A stretch of 43,221 nucleotides of DNA from an uncultured Gammaproteobacteria bacterium (GTDB lineage: Bacteria; Pseudomonadota; Gammaproteobacteria; Enterobacterales; Psychrobiaceae), in assembly GCA_937139475.1 (NCBI GenBank), contig CAKZQF010000199.1, positions 1-43,221 of the forward strand, read 5' to 3'. Of the stretch, positions 1 through 7,463 are shown piece after piece. The first letter of the stretch is position 1. Each line of letters opens with the position of its first letter. Both the position numbers and the translations under genes were made by a program. The notes below the pieces were generated by a model, which saw only the letters and a program-made list of their open reading frames with translations, was not told the DNA's origin and ran no database searches.

Positions 1-59
1 TCTTGAAAACCGGCAACGGTTTATCCCGTTCTAGGGTTCAAATCCCTATCTCTCCGCCA
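1..59 (+). tRNA. tRNA-Ser(UGA), 3' part; 5' end outside the window
   Basis: The window opens inside a serine tRNA. The anticodon loop is at 2-8 with TGA at 4-6. A long class II variable arm follows (AACGG, tttat, CCCGTT at about 16-30), then a T-arm (TAGGG at 32-36, TTCAAAT loop, CCCTA at 44-48), the acceptor 3' strand at 49-55 and an encoded CCA at 57-59. The long variable arm and the CTTGAAAA loop match bacterial tRNA-Ser(UGA). The D-arm and 5' acceptor strand lie upstream of base 1, so the gene is partial only because of the window edge. Its 3' end is repeated three more times in the window, which makes it a likely integration target. Confidence 0.93.
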
Positions 60-70
60 CTTACATAGAG

Positions 71-106
71 AAGCCCGATTACATTAATTTGTAGTCGGGC
101 TTTTTG
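71..106 (+). terminator. Rho-independent terminator after tRNA-Ser
   Basis: AAGCCCGATTAC (71-82) pairs with GTAGTCGGGCTT (91-102), a 12-bp stem with one G-T pair, followed by a T run. It ends the tRNA-Ser transcript. Confidence 0.85.
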
Positions 107-130
107 CTTTCTGGGGTTTGGTTGATGTAA

Positions 131-232
131 GGCAACGGTTTATTTCCACTCCTGTTGCTAGGCTTTAAATCCCTATCTCTGTGCCACTTATTCAGAAGAG
201 CCCGTTAACATTTGTTTGTTGACGGGCTTTTT
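131..232 (+). repeat. tRNA-Ser 3'-end remnant 2 with its own terminator
   Basis: A second copy of the tRNA 3' half: GGCAACGGTTTAT (131-143) as in the real tRNA, then a T-arm-like GCTAGGCTTTAAATCCCTA and the acceptor end reading TCTCTGTGCCACTTA rather than TCTCTCCGCCACTTA. There is no D-arm or anticodon arm, so it is not a functional tRNA. A terminator follows: AGCCCGTTAACA (199-210) pairs with TGTTGACGGGCT (217-228), then T residues. The duplicated tRNA-end-plus-terminator unit is typical of attachment-site footprints. Confidence 0.75.
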
Positions 233-260
233 GCTTTCTACGTTATCAAAAAGCCGTTAT

Positions 261-311
261 GGTTTATTTCCACTCCTGATGCTAGGGTTCAAATCCCTAT
301 CTCTGTGCCAT
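261..311 (+). repeat. tRNA-Ser 3'-end remnant 3
   Basis: A third partial copy. It shares an 18-bp block (261-278, beginning GGTTTATTTCCACT) with remnant 2 (137-154), then carries GCTAGGGTTCAAATCCCTAT and CTCTGTGCCATTA. The T-arm is intact (GGGTTCAAATCCC), but the rest of the tRNA is missing and no terminator follows. It marks either a tandem duplication or an older integration junction. Confidence 0.7.
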
Positions 312-319
312 TAATTTAA

Positions 320-887
320 AATAAATAATTGACTTTTAAAATGAATTAGCGGCTTTATATCTAAGGAAAATTACTCCCTGTTACAATCAAAAGCATTTTT
401 TTTATAGCTAGCGCATTAATGAGTGAAATTAAAGGTGTAACGTCTGATATTAACCCCAACACGGTCAAAGAGTGTACTGATAAGGTGATCAATGAACTCC
501 TCTCAGCATTTGATTGAGCAGGAGAAGGGGATGTTACCTCCCAGAGCAAAAAGCAAGTTAGGAACAAAACAATGGTAACTACCCGCCACGACATTTCCTT
601 AGCAATTCTTCCTAATCTAGACATCAATTCACCAAAATACTAGTGATAAAAATGAGGATTATAATCCGTAATATGGAGTGCTGAGCTCTTTTTCTGGCTT
701 GTAAGTAATTGATTTGATTTAGGGGGGTGATCGGTAGGGATATGAAAAAAGGTGTCGGTTATCACAAGATAAGCTTTATACTTTGTCGGATGCACTTGAG
801 TGTTTGCTATGCGGTTTACTTCCTTAAATCACGGGAGAGACACATCATATGTACAGTGTGAGACAAAATGTTGTTCATCCAGCTAAG
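320..887. other. 568-bp stretch without a confident gene
   Basis: No recognisable protein gene. On the plus strand one frame from about 365 to 643 is open except for a single TGA at 515-517; it would start at ATG 419 (MSEIKGVTSDINPNTVKECT...) and resume after the stop. The same segment also gives an 88-codon frame on the minus strand. I recognise neither and see no strong ribosome-binding site for either. A degraded accessory gene is possible. The stretch 640-887 shows no convincing coding frame, RNA or terminator for the leftward AraC gene. Confidence 0.4.
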
Positions 888-1751
888 TTATTTAATGATA
901 TTATGACTTCGTCTATACTCCGATGGCGTACATTTTTTTAGTTCCATAAAGCGTCGATTAAAGTTTGATAGATTTCCGTAACCACATTGGAAAGCTATCT
1001 CTGTGATGTCTTGTTCACCAGCGACAAGTAAACGGCACGCTTCCATAATTCGAACAATATTAACGAAGGACACAAACGTACGACCAGTACTTGTTCTAAA
1101 AAATCGGCTAAATCCTTGTGGTGTTAAGCCAACCAATTCGGCAATTTCTGTTTGCTTAATCTCATCAATCAAGTGACTTTGAATATAGTCCATTACTGTT
1201 TTCATTCGTCCACTATGAAACTCGCTATTGTCGATGGCATAAAGTTCGCTAGTTAGCTTTTGGGTTTGTTTACTTTTACTTATACCATCTAGAATATCAA
1301 TGAATTGACTTAATCGACTTAGTCCCTCAACGGTATGAAGAGTTTTTAATTTGTTCCCAAGTTCAATGGCGTCTTTACCTTGAATGTTAAAGCCGCGCTT
1401 GGCATTTTCAAATATTTCTAATAACACATTGGCATCAGGTGAGTTTAAAAAATCATCGCCTAAGCAGGTTGGGAGAAATTGCAAGGTCACAAGCTCATTG
1501 TCCTGATTAGTAGATTTATCATTTGCCCAACAATGAGGGATATTGGGACCAATTAGTACTAAATCTCCACTTTCAAATTGCTCAACACTATCGCCAACAA
1601 AGCGAATACCACTACCTTTGATAATATAGGTTAATTCACACTCTGGGTGATAATGCCAGCCGTGATCGTCTTGCAAATAATCGCAGTGGATATGCTGGGT
1701 TCGAAAGCAGCTATGACCTTCTAATTCAACGGTTTCAAAGAGTGGTTTCAT
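888..1751 (-). CDS. AraC-family transcriptional regulator with N-terminal cupin
   Basis: A 287-residue cytosolic regulator. Residues about 28-80 form the cupin sugar-sensing domain (HYHPECELTYIIKGSG, then SGDLVLIGPNIPHCW). Residues about 184-283 form the paired helix-turn-helix domain, with EIAELVGLTPQGFSRFF as the first recognition unit and ITEIAFQCGYGNLSNFNRRF as the conserved second one. Length and order match AraC/XylS sugar regulators. It is the last gene of a leftward group that also holds an isomerase, an oxidoreductase and a mutarotase, and a 28-bp perfect palindrome (1773-1800) separates it from the isomerase gene. It is the best local candidate to bind the A-tract motif shared by the oxidation genes, but that link is an inference. 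Confidence 0.93.
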   Translation of the reverse strand: MKPLFETVELEGHSCFRTQHIHCDYLQDDHGWHYHPECELTYIIKGSGIRFVGDSVEQFESGDLVLIGPNIPHCWANDKSTNQDNELVTLQFLPTCLGDDFLNSPDANVLLEIFENAKRGFNIQGKDAIELGNKLKTLHTVEGLSRLSQFIDILDGISKSKQTQKLTSELYAIDNSEFHSGRMKTVMDYIQSHLIDEIKQTEIAELVGLTPQGFSRFFRTSTGRTFVSFVNIVRIMEACRLLVAGEQDITEIAFQCGYGNLSNFNRRFMELKKCTPSEYRRSHNIIK

Positions 1752-1772
1752 AAATTATTCCAGGCGATAAGC

Positions 1773-1800
1773 ACGACTTAAAGCTTAAGCTTTAAGTCGT
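1773..1800. promoter_or_regulatory. 28-bp perfect palindrome between isomerase and araC-type genes
   Basis: ACGACTTAAAGCTT (1773-1786) is followed directly by its exact reverse complement (1787-1800), with no loop. No T run follows on either strand, so a standard intrinsic terminator is unlikely. Its place just upstream of the AraC start (1751) suits an operator or processing hairpin. Confidence 0.5.
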
Positions 1801-1815
1801 TAATTGGCAAATTCG

Positions 1816-2868
1816 TTACAGTCCTAATATTAACCTGTTAGTAGCATCATCGCTGCCACCATCTGCAAAGTCATCGAAGGCGTGGTCAGCAGGGCGGATA
1901 ATATGCTTATCAATGAATGGTGCGCCCTCTTTGGCGCCATCTTCTGGGTGCTTTAGGCAACACTCCCATTCTAGTACGGCCCAACCGTCAAAATTATTGG
2001 CCGTTAGGCGAGAGAAGATACCGTTAAAATCAACTTGTCCGTCACCTAGTGAACGAAAACGCCCTGGACGATCTACCCAACCTTGATAACCGCCATAAAC
2101 CCCGCTACGACCATTTGGAATAAACTCAGCATCTTTAACATGGAATGCTTTGATGTGTTCATGATATATATCGATAAAGGCTAAGTAATCCATCTGTTGC
2201 AACACAAAGTGGCTTGGATCATACAAAATGTTGGCACGCTTGTGATTACCCGTTGCCTCTAAGAAACGCTCAAAGGTCACACCATCATGTAAGTCTTCGC
2301 CAGGATGAAGTTCATAGCATACATTGACACCAGATTTGTCAAAAGCATTTAGGATCGGTGTCCAGCGTTTAGCTAACTCCTTGAATCCTTCTTCCACTAG
2401 ACCTGCTGGGCGCTGCGGCCATGGATACACGGTCTGCCATAATAATGATCCTGAAAATGTTGCATGGCTAGTCAAACCTAAGCGCTCACTCGCTTTTGCC
2501 GCATCAAACAGTTGAGAAACTGCCCAATCGGTTCGTGCCTGTGGATTTCTCTGTACGTGCTCAGGAGCAAAGGCATCAAACAATGGATCGTAAGCAGGGT
2601 TCACCGCAACCAATTGACCTTGCAAATGCGTAGAAAGCTCGGTAATGGTTAAGCCAAACTCTGCCGCTGTGCCTGTGAGCTCGTCACAATAGTCTTGACT
2701 GTTGGCGGCTTTCTTAAGATCCATACAGCGAGGGTCCCATGTAGGTAGCTGCACCCCTTTGTAACCCAAGGAACCCGCCCATTGGCAAATGCTTCTAAAG
2801 TTATTAAATGGAGGATTGTCACCCATAAATTGGGCAAGAAAAATACCAGGGCCTTTAATTTGTTTCAT
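1816..2868 (-). CDS. Sugar isomerase/epimerase, xylose isomerase-like TIM barrel (cytosolic)
   Basis: A 350-residue protein of the AP-endonuclease-2/xylose isomerase-like TIM-barrel superfamily. Probable metal-site residues are Glu186 (CYELHPGED), Asp217 (LYDPSHF), His243 (AFHVKDAE) and Glu300 (VLEWEC). No signal peptide is present, so it should be cytosolic. The ATG at 2868 was chosen because GAGGAG (2880-2875) sits six bases upstream; the adjacent ATG at 2871 is possible, while a start at 2901 would lie inside the preceding gene. It follows the Gfo/Idh/MocA gene directly, a pairing common in pathways that rearrange or eliminate from keto-sugars. The substrate cannot be read from the sequence. 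Confidence 0.88.
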   Translation of the reverse strand: MKQIKGPGIFLAQFMGDNPPFNNFRSICQWAGSLGYKGVQLPTWDPRCMDLKKAANSQDYCDELTGTAAEFGLTITELSTHLQGQLVAVNPAYDPLFDAFAPEHVQRNPQARTDWAVSQLFDAAKASERLGLTSHATFSGSLLWQTVYPWPQRPAGLVEEGFKELAKRWTPILNAFDKSGVNVCYELHPGEDLHDGVTFERFLEATGNHKRANILYDPSHFVLQQMDYLAFIDIYHEHIKAFHVKDAEFIPNGRSGVYGGYQGWVDRPGRFRSLGDGQVDFNGIFSRLTANNFDGWAVLEWECCLKHPEDGAKEGAPFIDKHIIRPADHAFDDFADGGSDDATNRLILGL

Positions 2869-2879
2869 CATTATCTCCT

Positions 2880-4031
2880 CTAAGTGCTTACTTTGTGCCA
2901 TTTCTGATCGGAATTGCTGCTTTGAACTAAGGTTTCGATAATGGCCATACCATGAACGCCATCATCAATCGTTGGATAGTCAAAAGACGATTTATCACTT
3001 TGGCCGTGCTTTTTATAGTGATGCACAGCATCACCAAAATGACGGTATATATTGGCAAATGCCTCTAAATATCCTTCAGGATGTCCCATTGGGGTGCGAG
3101 TGTTTATCGCTGCTGCGGGACTATGATTTCCACCAGTGCGAAAGATTTGAGTTGGCTCATCTAACCATTTAACCTCAAGGGTATTTGGCTCCTGTTGATG
3201 CCACTCTAAGCCACCTTTTTCACCATACAAGCGAATAGAAAGGTTGTTTTCTTCACCTACGGCAACTTGACTGGCGTGTAAAATTCCCTTGAGTCCGTTA
3301 GATAAATGGATTAATGCTACCCCGTCGTCGTCAAGCATTCGGTTCGGCACAAAAGTAGTAAGCTCAGCGCTAATTTCTTCAATGCGTTCGCCACTGATAT
3401 ATTCTGCGAGATTAGCGGCGTGGGAACCAATATCCCCCATACAACCACTTAAACCCGATGTTTCTGGGTTGGTGCGCCAAACTGCTTGTTTATTGTCTTC
3501 TGTTTCAGCTTGCGCAAGCCAACCTTGGGTGTATTCCACCACGACTTTGCGTAGTGCTCCGAGCTGGCCACTTTTGACGATTGCGCGTGCCTCTTTGACC
3601 ATCGGATAACCCGTATAAGTATGAGTTAGACCAAATAATAGTCCTGTTTCCTGTACCTGTTGTTTCAGTAATTTAGCTTGGGCCAAGTCCAATGTTGCCG
3701 GCTTATCGCATATGACATGAAAGCCAGCTGACAATGCTGCTGCTGCGACCGGATAATGCATATGATTAGGAGTAACAATTGCCACAAAATCCATGCGTTG
3801 GTCCGCTGGGAGCTTAGATTCTTCCTCAAACATTTTCTCAAAGCTTTGATAGTTTCGATTACTTTCAATGCCTAACTCTTTGCCAGAGTCAATCGCGCGC
3901 TGTGGATTTGAACTAAACGCGCCACACATTAGTTCAATTTGCCCATCAAGGGCAGCTGCATATCTATGAATCGCACCGATAAAAGCGCCTTGACCGCCGC
4001 CGACCATCCCCATACGTAATTTCTTAGCCAT
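2880..4031 (-). CDS. Gfo/Idh/MocA-family NAD(P)-dependent sugar oxidoreductase
   Basis: A 383-residue cytosolic dehydrogenase. The Rossmann nucleotide-binding loop is GMVGGGQGAFIGA (residues 8-20), the family lysine lies in CDKPAT (Lys110, EKP-type motif), and the C-terminal substrate domain carries GDIGSHAAN with Asp200 and His204. Length is normal for the family. Members oxidise or reduce one carbinol of a sugar, often at C3. The gene lies between the mutarotase and a TIM-barrel isomerase on the same strand and shares the A-tract promoter element (4117-4130) with the oxidation genes. It could process 3-keto-sugars made by the exported GMC system, or act on free pentose; the sequence does not decide. 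Confidence 0.9.
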   Translation of the reverse strand: MAKKLRMGMVGGGQGAFIGAIHRYAAALDGQIELMCGAFSSNPQRAIDSGKELGIESNRNYQSFEKMFEEESKLPADQRMDFVAIVTPNHMHYPVAAAALSAGFHVICDKPATLDLAQAKLLKQQVQETGLLFGLTHTYTGYPMVKEARAIVKSGQLGALRKVVVEYTQGWLAQAETEDNKQAVWRTNPETSGLSGCMGDIGSHAANLAEYISGERIEEISAELTTFVPNRMLDDDGVALIHLSNGLKGILHASQVAVGEENNLSIRLYGEKGGLEWHQQEPNTLEVKWLDEPTQIFRTGGNHSPAAAINTRTPMGHPEGYLEAFANIYRHFGDAVHHYKKHGQSDKSSFDYPTIDDGVHGMAIIETLVQSSNSDQKWHKVST

Positions 4032-4116
4032 AAACTGACTCCTTTTTCTCGTTATTTCTTAACGTTAATTTAAGCAGTGCGGTGCTTCTCGCTCTACGTA
4101 GTAATTGCCTTCTTAA

Positions 4117-4130
4117 TGATACTTTTTTGC
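4117..4130. promoter_or_regulatory. A-tract regulatory element, site A
   Basis: TGATACTTTTTTGC on the plus strand; read toward the Gfo/Idh gene it is GCAAAAAAGTATCATTAAG, 86-99 bp before its ATG at 4031. It matches sites B, C and D in sequence and distance. Confidence 0.5.
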
Positions 4131-4134
4131 AGTG

Positions 4135-5145
4135 TTAGCCATTGGTTAAATCTAGCAAGGTGATTTGGCAAAACTTTAGGGTCATTGAATGACTAACTCG
4201 CTGGTTTGCTTTTATTTCACATGATGGAAATTCAGGTTGATTAGGTGTGTCTGGGAAATATTGTGGCTCAAGACAAACTCCTTCATGACTACCATGAACG
4301 TTTGAAAGGGCCAATTGATTGCCGGTATAGCACTGCAAACCCGGTACAGTGGCATATACTTTCATTAATAACTGTGTATCTGGACTGTAAAGCTCACCTC
4401 GTAGTGATTCCGTTTCCGTTTCTATACCTGCCCAATTATGGTCAAACCCGCCAAACTCCAAAATATCTGGAAGTTGACTGTCAATGACTGGGCCAAGCAT
4501 AATAAACTCTGTTAAATCAAAAGGACTATTTCTCACTGGCATAATCGGACCAAGTGGTATTTGTTGATGATCTACAGGTGTATAATCTTCCGATGGGATC
4601 CTCAAGTAATGTTGTTTAATATCGCCAAACCCTGACAAATTAAAGTAGCTATGGCTGGTCATATTGAAGTAAGAATCTTGATCACAATAACCTGTCCAAC
4701 TGATCTTTAATTCATTTTCATCTGTGAGGCGATAAGTGACTGTAATGTCTAATGTTCCTGGGTATCCATCATTATCTTGACGTAGTTGAGTCGATAATAT
4801 CAATGTATCTGACTGCGTTTGTTCTTCGACTTGCCAAATTAATTGATGACAGCCATTTTCTCCACCGTGTAAATGATGCTGCTGATTATTCTTATCAAGT
4901 AGGTATATTTGATTGTTGAGGGTAAACTGCCCATTTGCGATACGGTTTGCGCAGCGTCCAATCATCGCTCCGTGATACATATCGTCTTGTTGATAGCGAG
5001 CTAAATTGTCATAACCTAACACTGTATTAATCAGTCCATGTTGTTTCGTTGGAATGTTTAACTCGATGATCCTTGCACCTAAATTAAGAATACGCGCACT
5101 GCCACCGTTATTATTACGGATTTCATATGCTTTTAGTCTACTCAT
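4135..5145 (-). CDS. galM: Aldose 1-epimerase (mutarotase), GalM family
   Basis: A 336-residue cytosolic enzyme that interconverts alpha and beta anomers of an aldose. Family motifs are in order: GRCANRIANG (residues 63-72), HLHGGENG (91-98), NMTSHSYFNLSG with catalytic His165, the FDHN segment (Asp235) and EPQYFPDTPN with catalytic base Glu293. Length is typical. It is divergent from the FAH hydrolase gene at 5349, and the 203-bp gap holds a two-armed A-tract element lying about equally far from both start codons. The likely role is to feed the correct anomer to the aldose dehydrogenase of the oxidative route. Whether the sugar is xylose, arabinose or another aldose is not shown. Confidence 0.93.
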   Translation of the reverse strand: MSRLKAYEIRNNNGGSARILNLGARIIELNIPTKQHGLINTVLGYDNLARYQQDDMYHGAMIGRCANRIANGQFTLNNQIYLLDKNNQQHHLHGGENGCHQLIWQVEEQTQSDTLILSTQLRQDNDGYPGTLDITVTYRLTDENELKISWTGYCDQDSYFNMTSHSYFNLSGFGDIKQHYLRIPSEDYTPVDHQQIPLGPIMPVRNSPFDLTEFIMLGPVIDSQLPDILEFGGFDHNWAGIETETESLRGELYSPDTQLLMKVYATVPGLQCYTGNQLALSNVHGSHEGVCLEPQYFPDTPNQPEFPSCEIKANQRVSHSMTLKFCQITLLDLTNG

Positions 5146-5229
5146 TTCTCTACCAAGTCTGCACTTAACTCAATTCCTCAATCTAAAAGCCAGTGGATAA
5201 ATGCGCTACGTGTTAGTTAGCTTATTGTT

Positions 5230-5260
5230 AGTATTTTTTTAACCTTGGTAAAAAAGTATT
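5230..5260. promoter_or_regulatory. A-tract regulatory element, site B (two inverted arms, divergent promoter)
   Basis: Left arm AGTATTTTTTTAACC (5230-5244) and right arm GGTAAAAAAGTATT (5247-5260) form an imperfect inverted repeat with a two-base centre. It is 85-115 bp from the mutarotase start and 89-119 bp from the FAH start, so one arm faces each gene. Confidence 0.55.
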
Positions 5261-5348
5261 TGTCTTCCGTTAAATGAAACGTAGAGAAGCGGCATGCTGG
5301 ATTTTATGATGAGCGTAATTAAGTTCTTACACTGTTGAGGTTATTGAA

Positions 5349-6194
5349 ATGAAATTATTACGCTTTGGTCCAATCGGCCAAGAAAAGCCCGGAATAGTAG
5401 ACTCCGATGGCAATATTCGCGATGTATCATCTGTCATTAATGATATTAACGGCGCGCAACTAAGCGCAGAAGGATTAGCAATGTTAGCCGCTCTTGATTT
5501 AACTACATTTCCAATCGTTAATGGTGATGTTCGCCTAGGTAGCTGTGTCGGTAATATTGGAAAATTTGTCTGTATCGGTTTGAACTATGCTGATCACGCT
5601 GAAGAAGCTAACATGCCCATTCCGCAAGAGCCGGTGGTATTTAATAAATGGACAAGTGCTATTTGTGGACCAAATGACGATATTGTGAAGCCTCGCGATA
5701 GCGTCAAGATGGATTGGGAAGTAGAACTCGGTATTGTTATTGGCCAAGATGCTAAGGACGTTTCACAGGAAGAGGCTTTAGATTATGTCGCTGGTTATTG
5801 TTTGATCAATGATGTTTCTGAGCGTTATTTTCAGTTGGAAATAAGTGGCGGGCAATGGGACAAAGGTAAGGGATGTGACACTTTCGGTCCAACTGGACCT
5901 TGGTTGGTCACGAAGGACGAAGTCGGTGATGTGCTTAATCTAGACATGAAATTGAGTGTTAATGACGTGGTTTACCAAAACGGTAATACCAAAACGATGA
6001 TATTTACGCCTGACTTCATTGTTAGCTATCTAAGTCAGTTTATGACCTTAAAAGCTGGCGATGTTATTTCTACGGGGACACCTCCAGGTGTTGGCATGGG
6101 GCAGTCACCTGAAGTATTTCTTAATGTTGGCGATCGTATCTCATTATCGATTGAGAAATTGGGGTCACAACATCAGCAGGTAGTAGCACCTTAA
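5349..6194 (+). CDS. FAH-family 2,4-diketo-3-deoxy-sugar-acid hydrolase (acylpyruvase type)
   Basis: A 281-residue cytosolic enzyme of the fumarylacetoacetate hydrolase superfamily. The fold markers are CIGLNYADHAEE (His83), VVFNKWTSAICGP (97-108), metal ligands in DWEVELG (Glu124, Glu126) and INDVSERYFQ (Asp155), and STGTPPGVG near 241-249. Sequence and length resemble the hydrolases of the non-phosphorylative L-fucose, L-rhamnose and pentose routes, which cleave a 2,4-diketo-3-deoxy acid to pyruvate plus lactate or glycolate. The needed 4-dehydrogenase may be the SDR at 27838. ATG 5349 follows TGAGG at 5336-5340. It is a single-gene unit ended by a terminator at 6239. The substrate is inferred. 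Confidence 0.85.
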   Translation: MKLLRFGPIGQEKPGIVDSDGNIRDVSSVINDINGAQLSAEGLAMLAALDLTTFPIVNGDVRLGSCVGNIGKFVCIGLNYADHAEEANMPIPQEPVVFNKWTSAICGPNDDIVKPRDSVKMDWEVELGIVIGQDAKDVSQEEALDYVAGYCLINDVSERYFQLEISGGQWDKGKGCDTFGPTGPWLVTKDEVGDVLNLDMKLSVNDVVYQNGNTKTMIFTPDFIVSYLSQFMTLKAGDVISTGTPPGVGMGQSPEVFLNVGDRISLSIEKLGSQHQQVVAP

Positions 6195-6238
6195 CGCTAT
6201 CTTGTACTTTTTGTTGGTTTGACGATTGTGTGTGTATT

Positions 6239-6262
6239 GGGGCGTTTATCGCCCCCTTTTTT
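6239..6262 (+). terminator. Terminator after the FAH hydrolase gene
   Basis: GGGGCG (6239-6244), loop TTTAT, CGCCCC (6250-6255), then a T run to 6262. Confidence 0.85.
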
Positions 6263-6280
6263 ACCTAAAATTAGGTAAAG

Positions 6281-6314
6281 AAAAATACCACCTTATACAT
6301 TAGGCGGCATTTTT
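6281..6314 (-). terminator. Terminator for the leftward 3-epimerase-like gene
   Basis: On the minus strand AAAAATGCCGCC pairs with GGTGGTATTTTT through ten Watson-Crick and two G-U pairs, leaving a T run. On the plus strand the same two positions would be A-C mismatches, so it fits the minus-strand transcript. Confidence 0.7.
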
Positions 6315-6325
6315 CGGGAAATCTC

Positions 6326-7168
6326 TTATTTCCGGTAGTTTTTTATGAACTTAATTGCATCGCGACAGATTTGTTCTTCCGACTCATACATTTTCCGCCA
6401 GATCTTAACCACAGGGATTAACTCTGGTAGGTTCAATCCAAATGCCTCAACTGCAAAAGTTCCTTGGTAATTCACTTCGTCTAACGCTGCAAAGGTTTCA
6501 TCCCAACACACTTGTCCCGTTCCGGGGGTTGACCGATCGTTTTCTGAAATGTGAACATGATTGATTAAATGGGCATAAGTCTTTATGGCGTCGCTAGTCG
6601 ACTTTTCCTCAATATTTGCATGGAAGGTATCATATAAAATACCGACGTTGTCAAAACCTATTTCGGTAACCAAAGCAGCCATGTCGGCGGTGGTATTAGT
6701 TAGGTAACACTCAAAACGGTTGATAAACTCCAGGCTAATCTCAATCCCTTGGTCTTTGGCGTATTGTGCTGTTTCCTTCATTACCTCAACACTCCATTGA
6801 CGCTCTTGCTCAGTGGGGCCTTGTCCGGTAAATACACCTAGAGCGGTATGCAACAAGCCTGACACTTTTTTTGCTCCGAGTAACTTAGTTGCATCAATCG
6901 CTAGTTTATTGTTCTTTACTGCCAAAGCGCGTACGGCAGGATCTGGTGAACAAGGGTTATCCTCCTCGCCACGAGCAGAGATGGCTAATGGGGTTAAGCC
7001 TAGCGCGGCAATCTCCTTTGCGAGCCAACGGTAATGTTGCATATCGGAAAGGTCTAATACAGGGATTTCAACCATGTTATAGCCACTGTCTTTAACAAGT
7101 TGTAATTGAGGTAAATGCTCTTTAGTTACATGGGTTGTCCATAAAAACATATTCATTGCACAATTCAT
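6326..7168 (-). CDS. Ketose 3-epimerase-like TIM-barrel protein (D-tagatose/L-ribulose 3-epimerase family)
   Basis: A 280-residue cytosolic TIM-barrel isomerase. The four metal-site residues of the D-tagatose 3-epimerase family are all present: Glu147 (ISLEFIN), Asp180 (LYDTFHAN), His206 (HVHISEND) and Glu241 (AVEAFG). Their spacing matches the family well. The ATG at 7168 was chosen over an upstream start at 7195 because GGAG and AGAGAAG lie just before it and the fold begins there. A perfect LacI-type operator (7233-7248) lies 65 bp upstream, so it is probably sugar-inducible with the transport genes. Family members epimerise free ketoses at C3; hydroxypyruvate isomerase-like activity is an alternative. 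Confidence 0.87.
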   Translation of the reverse strand: MNCAMNMFLWTTHVTKEHLPQLQLVKDSGYNMVEIPVLDLSDMQHYRWLAKEIAALGLTPLAISARGEEDNPCSPDPAVRALAVKNNKLAIDATKLLGAKKVSGLLHTALGVFTGQGPTEQERQWSVEVMKETAQYAKDQGIEISLEFINRFECYLTNTTADMAALVTEIGFDNVGILYDTFHANIEEKSTSDAIKTYAHLINHVHISENDRSTPGTGQVCWDETFAALDEVNYQGTFAVEAFGLNLPELIPVVKIWRKMYESEEQICRDAIKFIKNYRK

Positions 7169-7232
7169 CTTCTCTACTCCATTATTAGGGGGCACGATAC
7201 AGGAGAATCCTGTAGTTTATTTAATATGCATT

Positions 7233-7248
7233 ATGTAATCGATTACAT
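7233..7248. promoter_or_regulatory. LacI-type operator 1 (perfect palindrome)
   Basis: ATGTAATCGATTACAT, a perfect 16-bp palindrome 65 bp upstream of the leftward 3-epimerase-like gene and 216 bp upstream of the rightward GH43-like gene. It is the same element as the four other operators in the window. Confidence 0.8.
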
Positions 7249-7463
7249 TTCAAGTCAATCCACTTAAAACGGTTTGATAAGAAAGTTGTTTAATTTAGTT
7301 GTTTGTATGATTGTGTGTAGTTTTGTTCGACATCTTGAATTATTCGATCGCGCTTTTTTTAAATGAATTTTGCAACTTAATACTGAAATTCCGTTCATTT
7401 AGTACATTTATTATTAGGTACCCTCTAATAGCATAGTCATTTTTCAATAACGAGATTATTTTG

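Noticed and set aside
361..627. An 88-codon minus-strand frame with a hydrophobic N-terminus
   Set aside because: No ribosome-binding site or family motif; it faces an equally open plus-strand frame, so neither can be called a gene.
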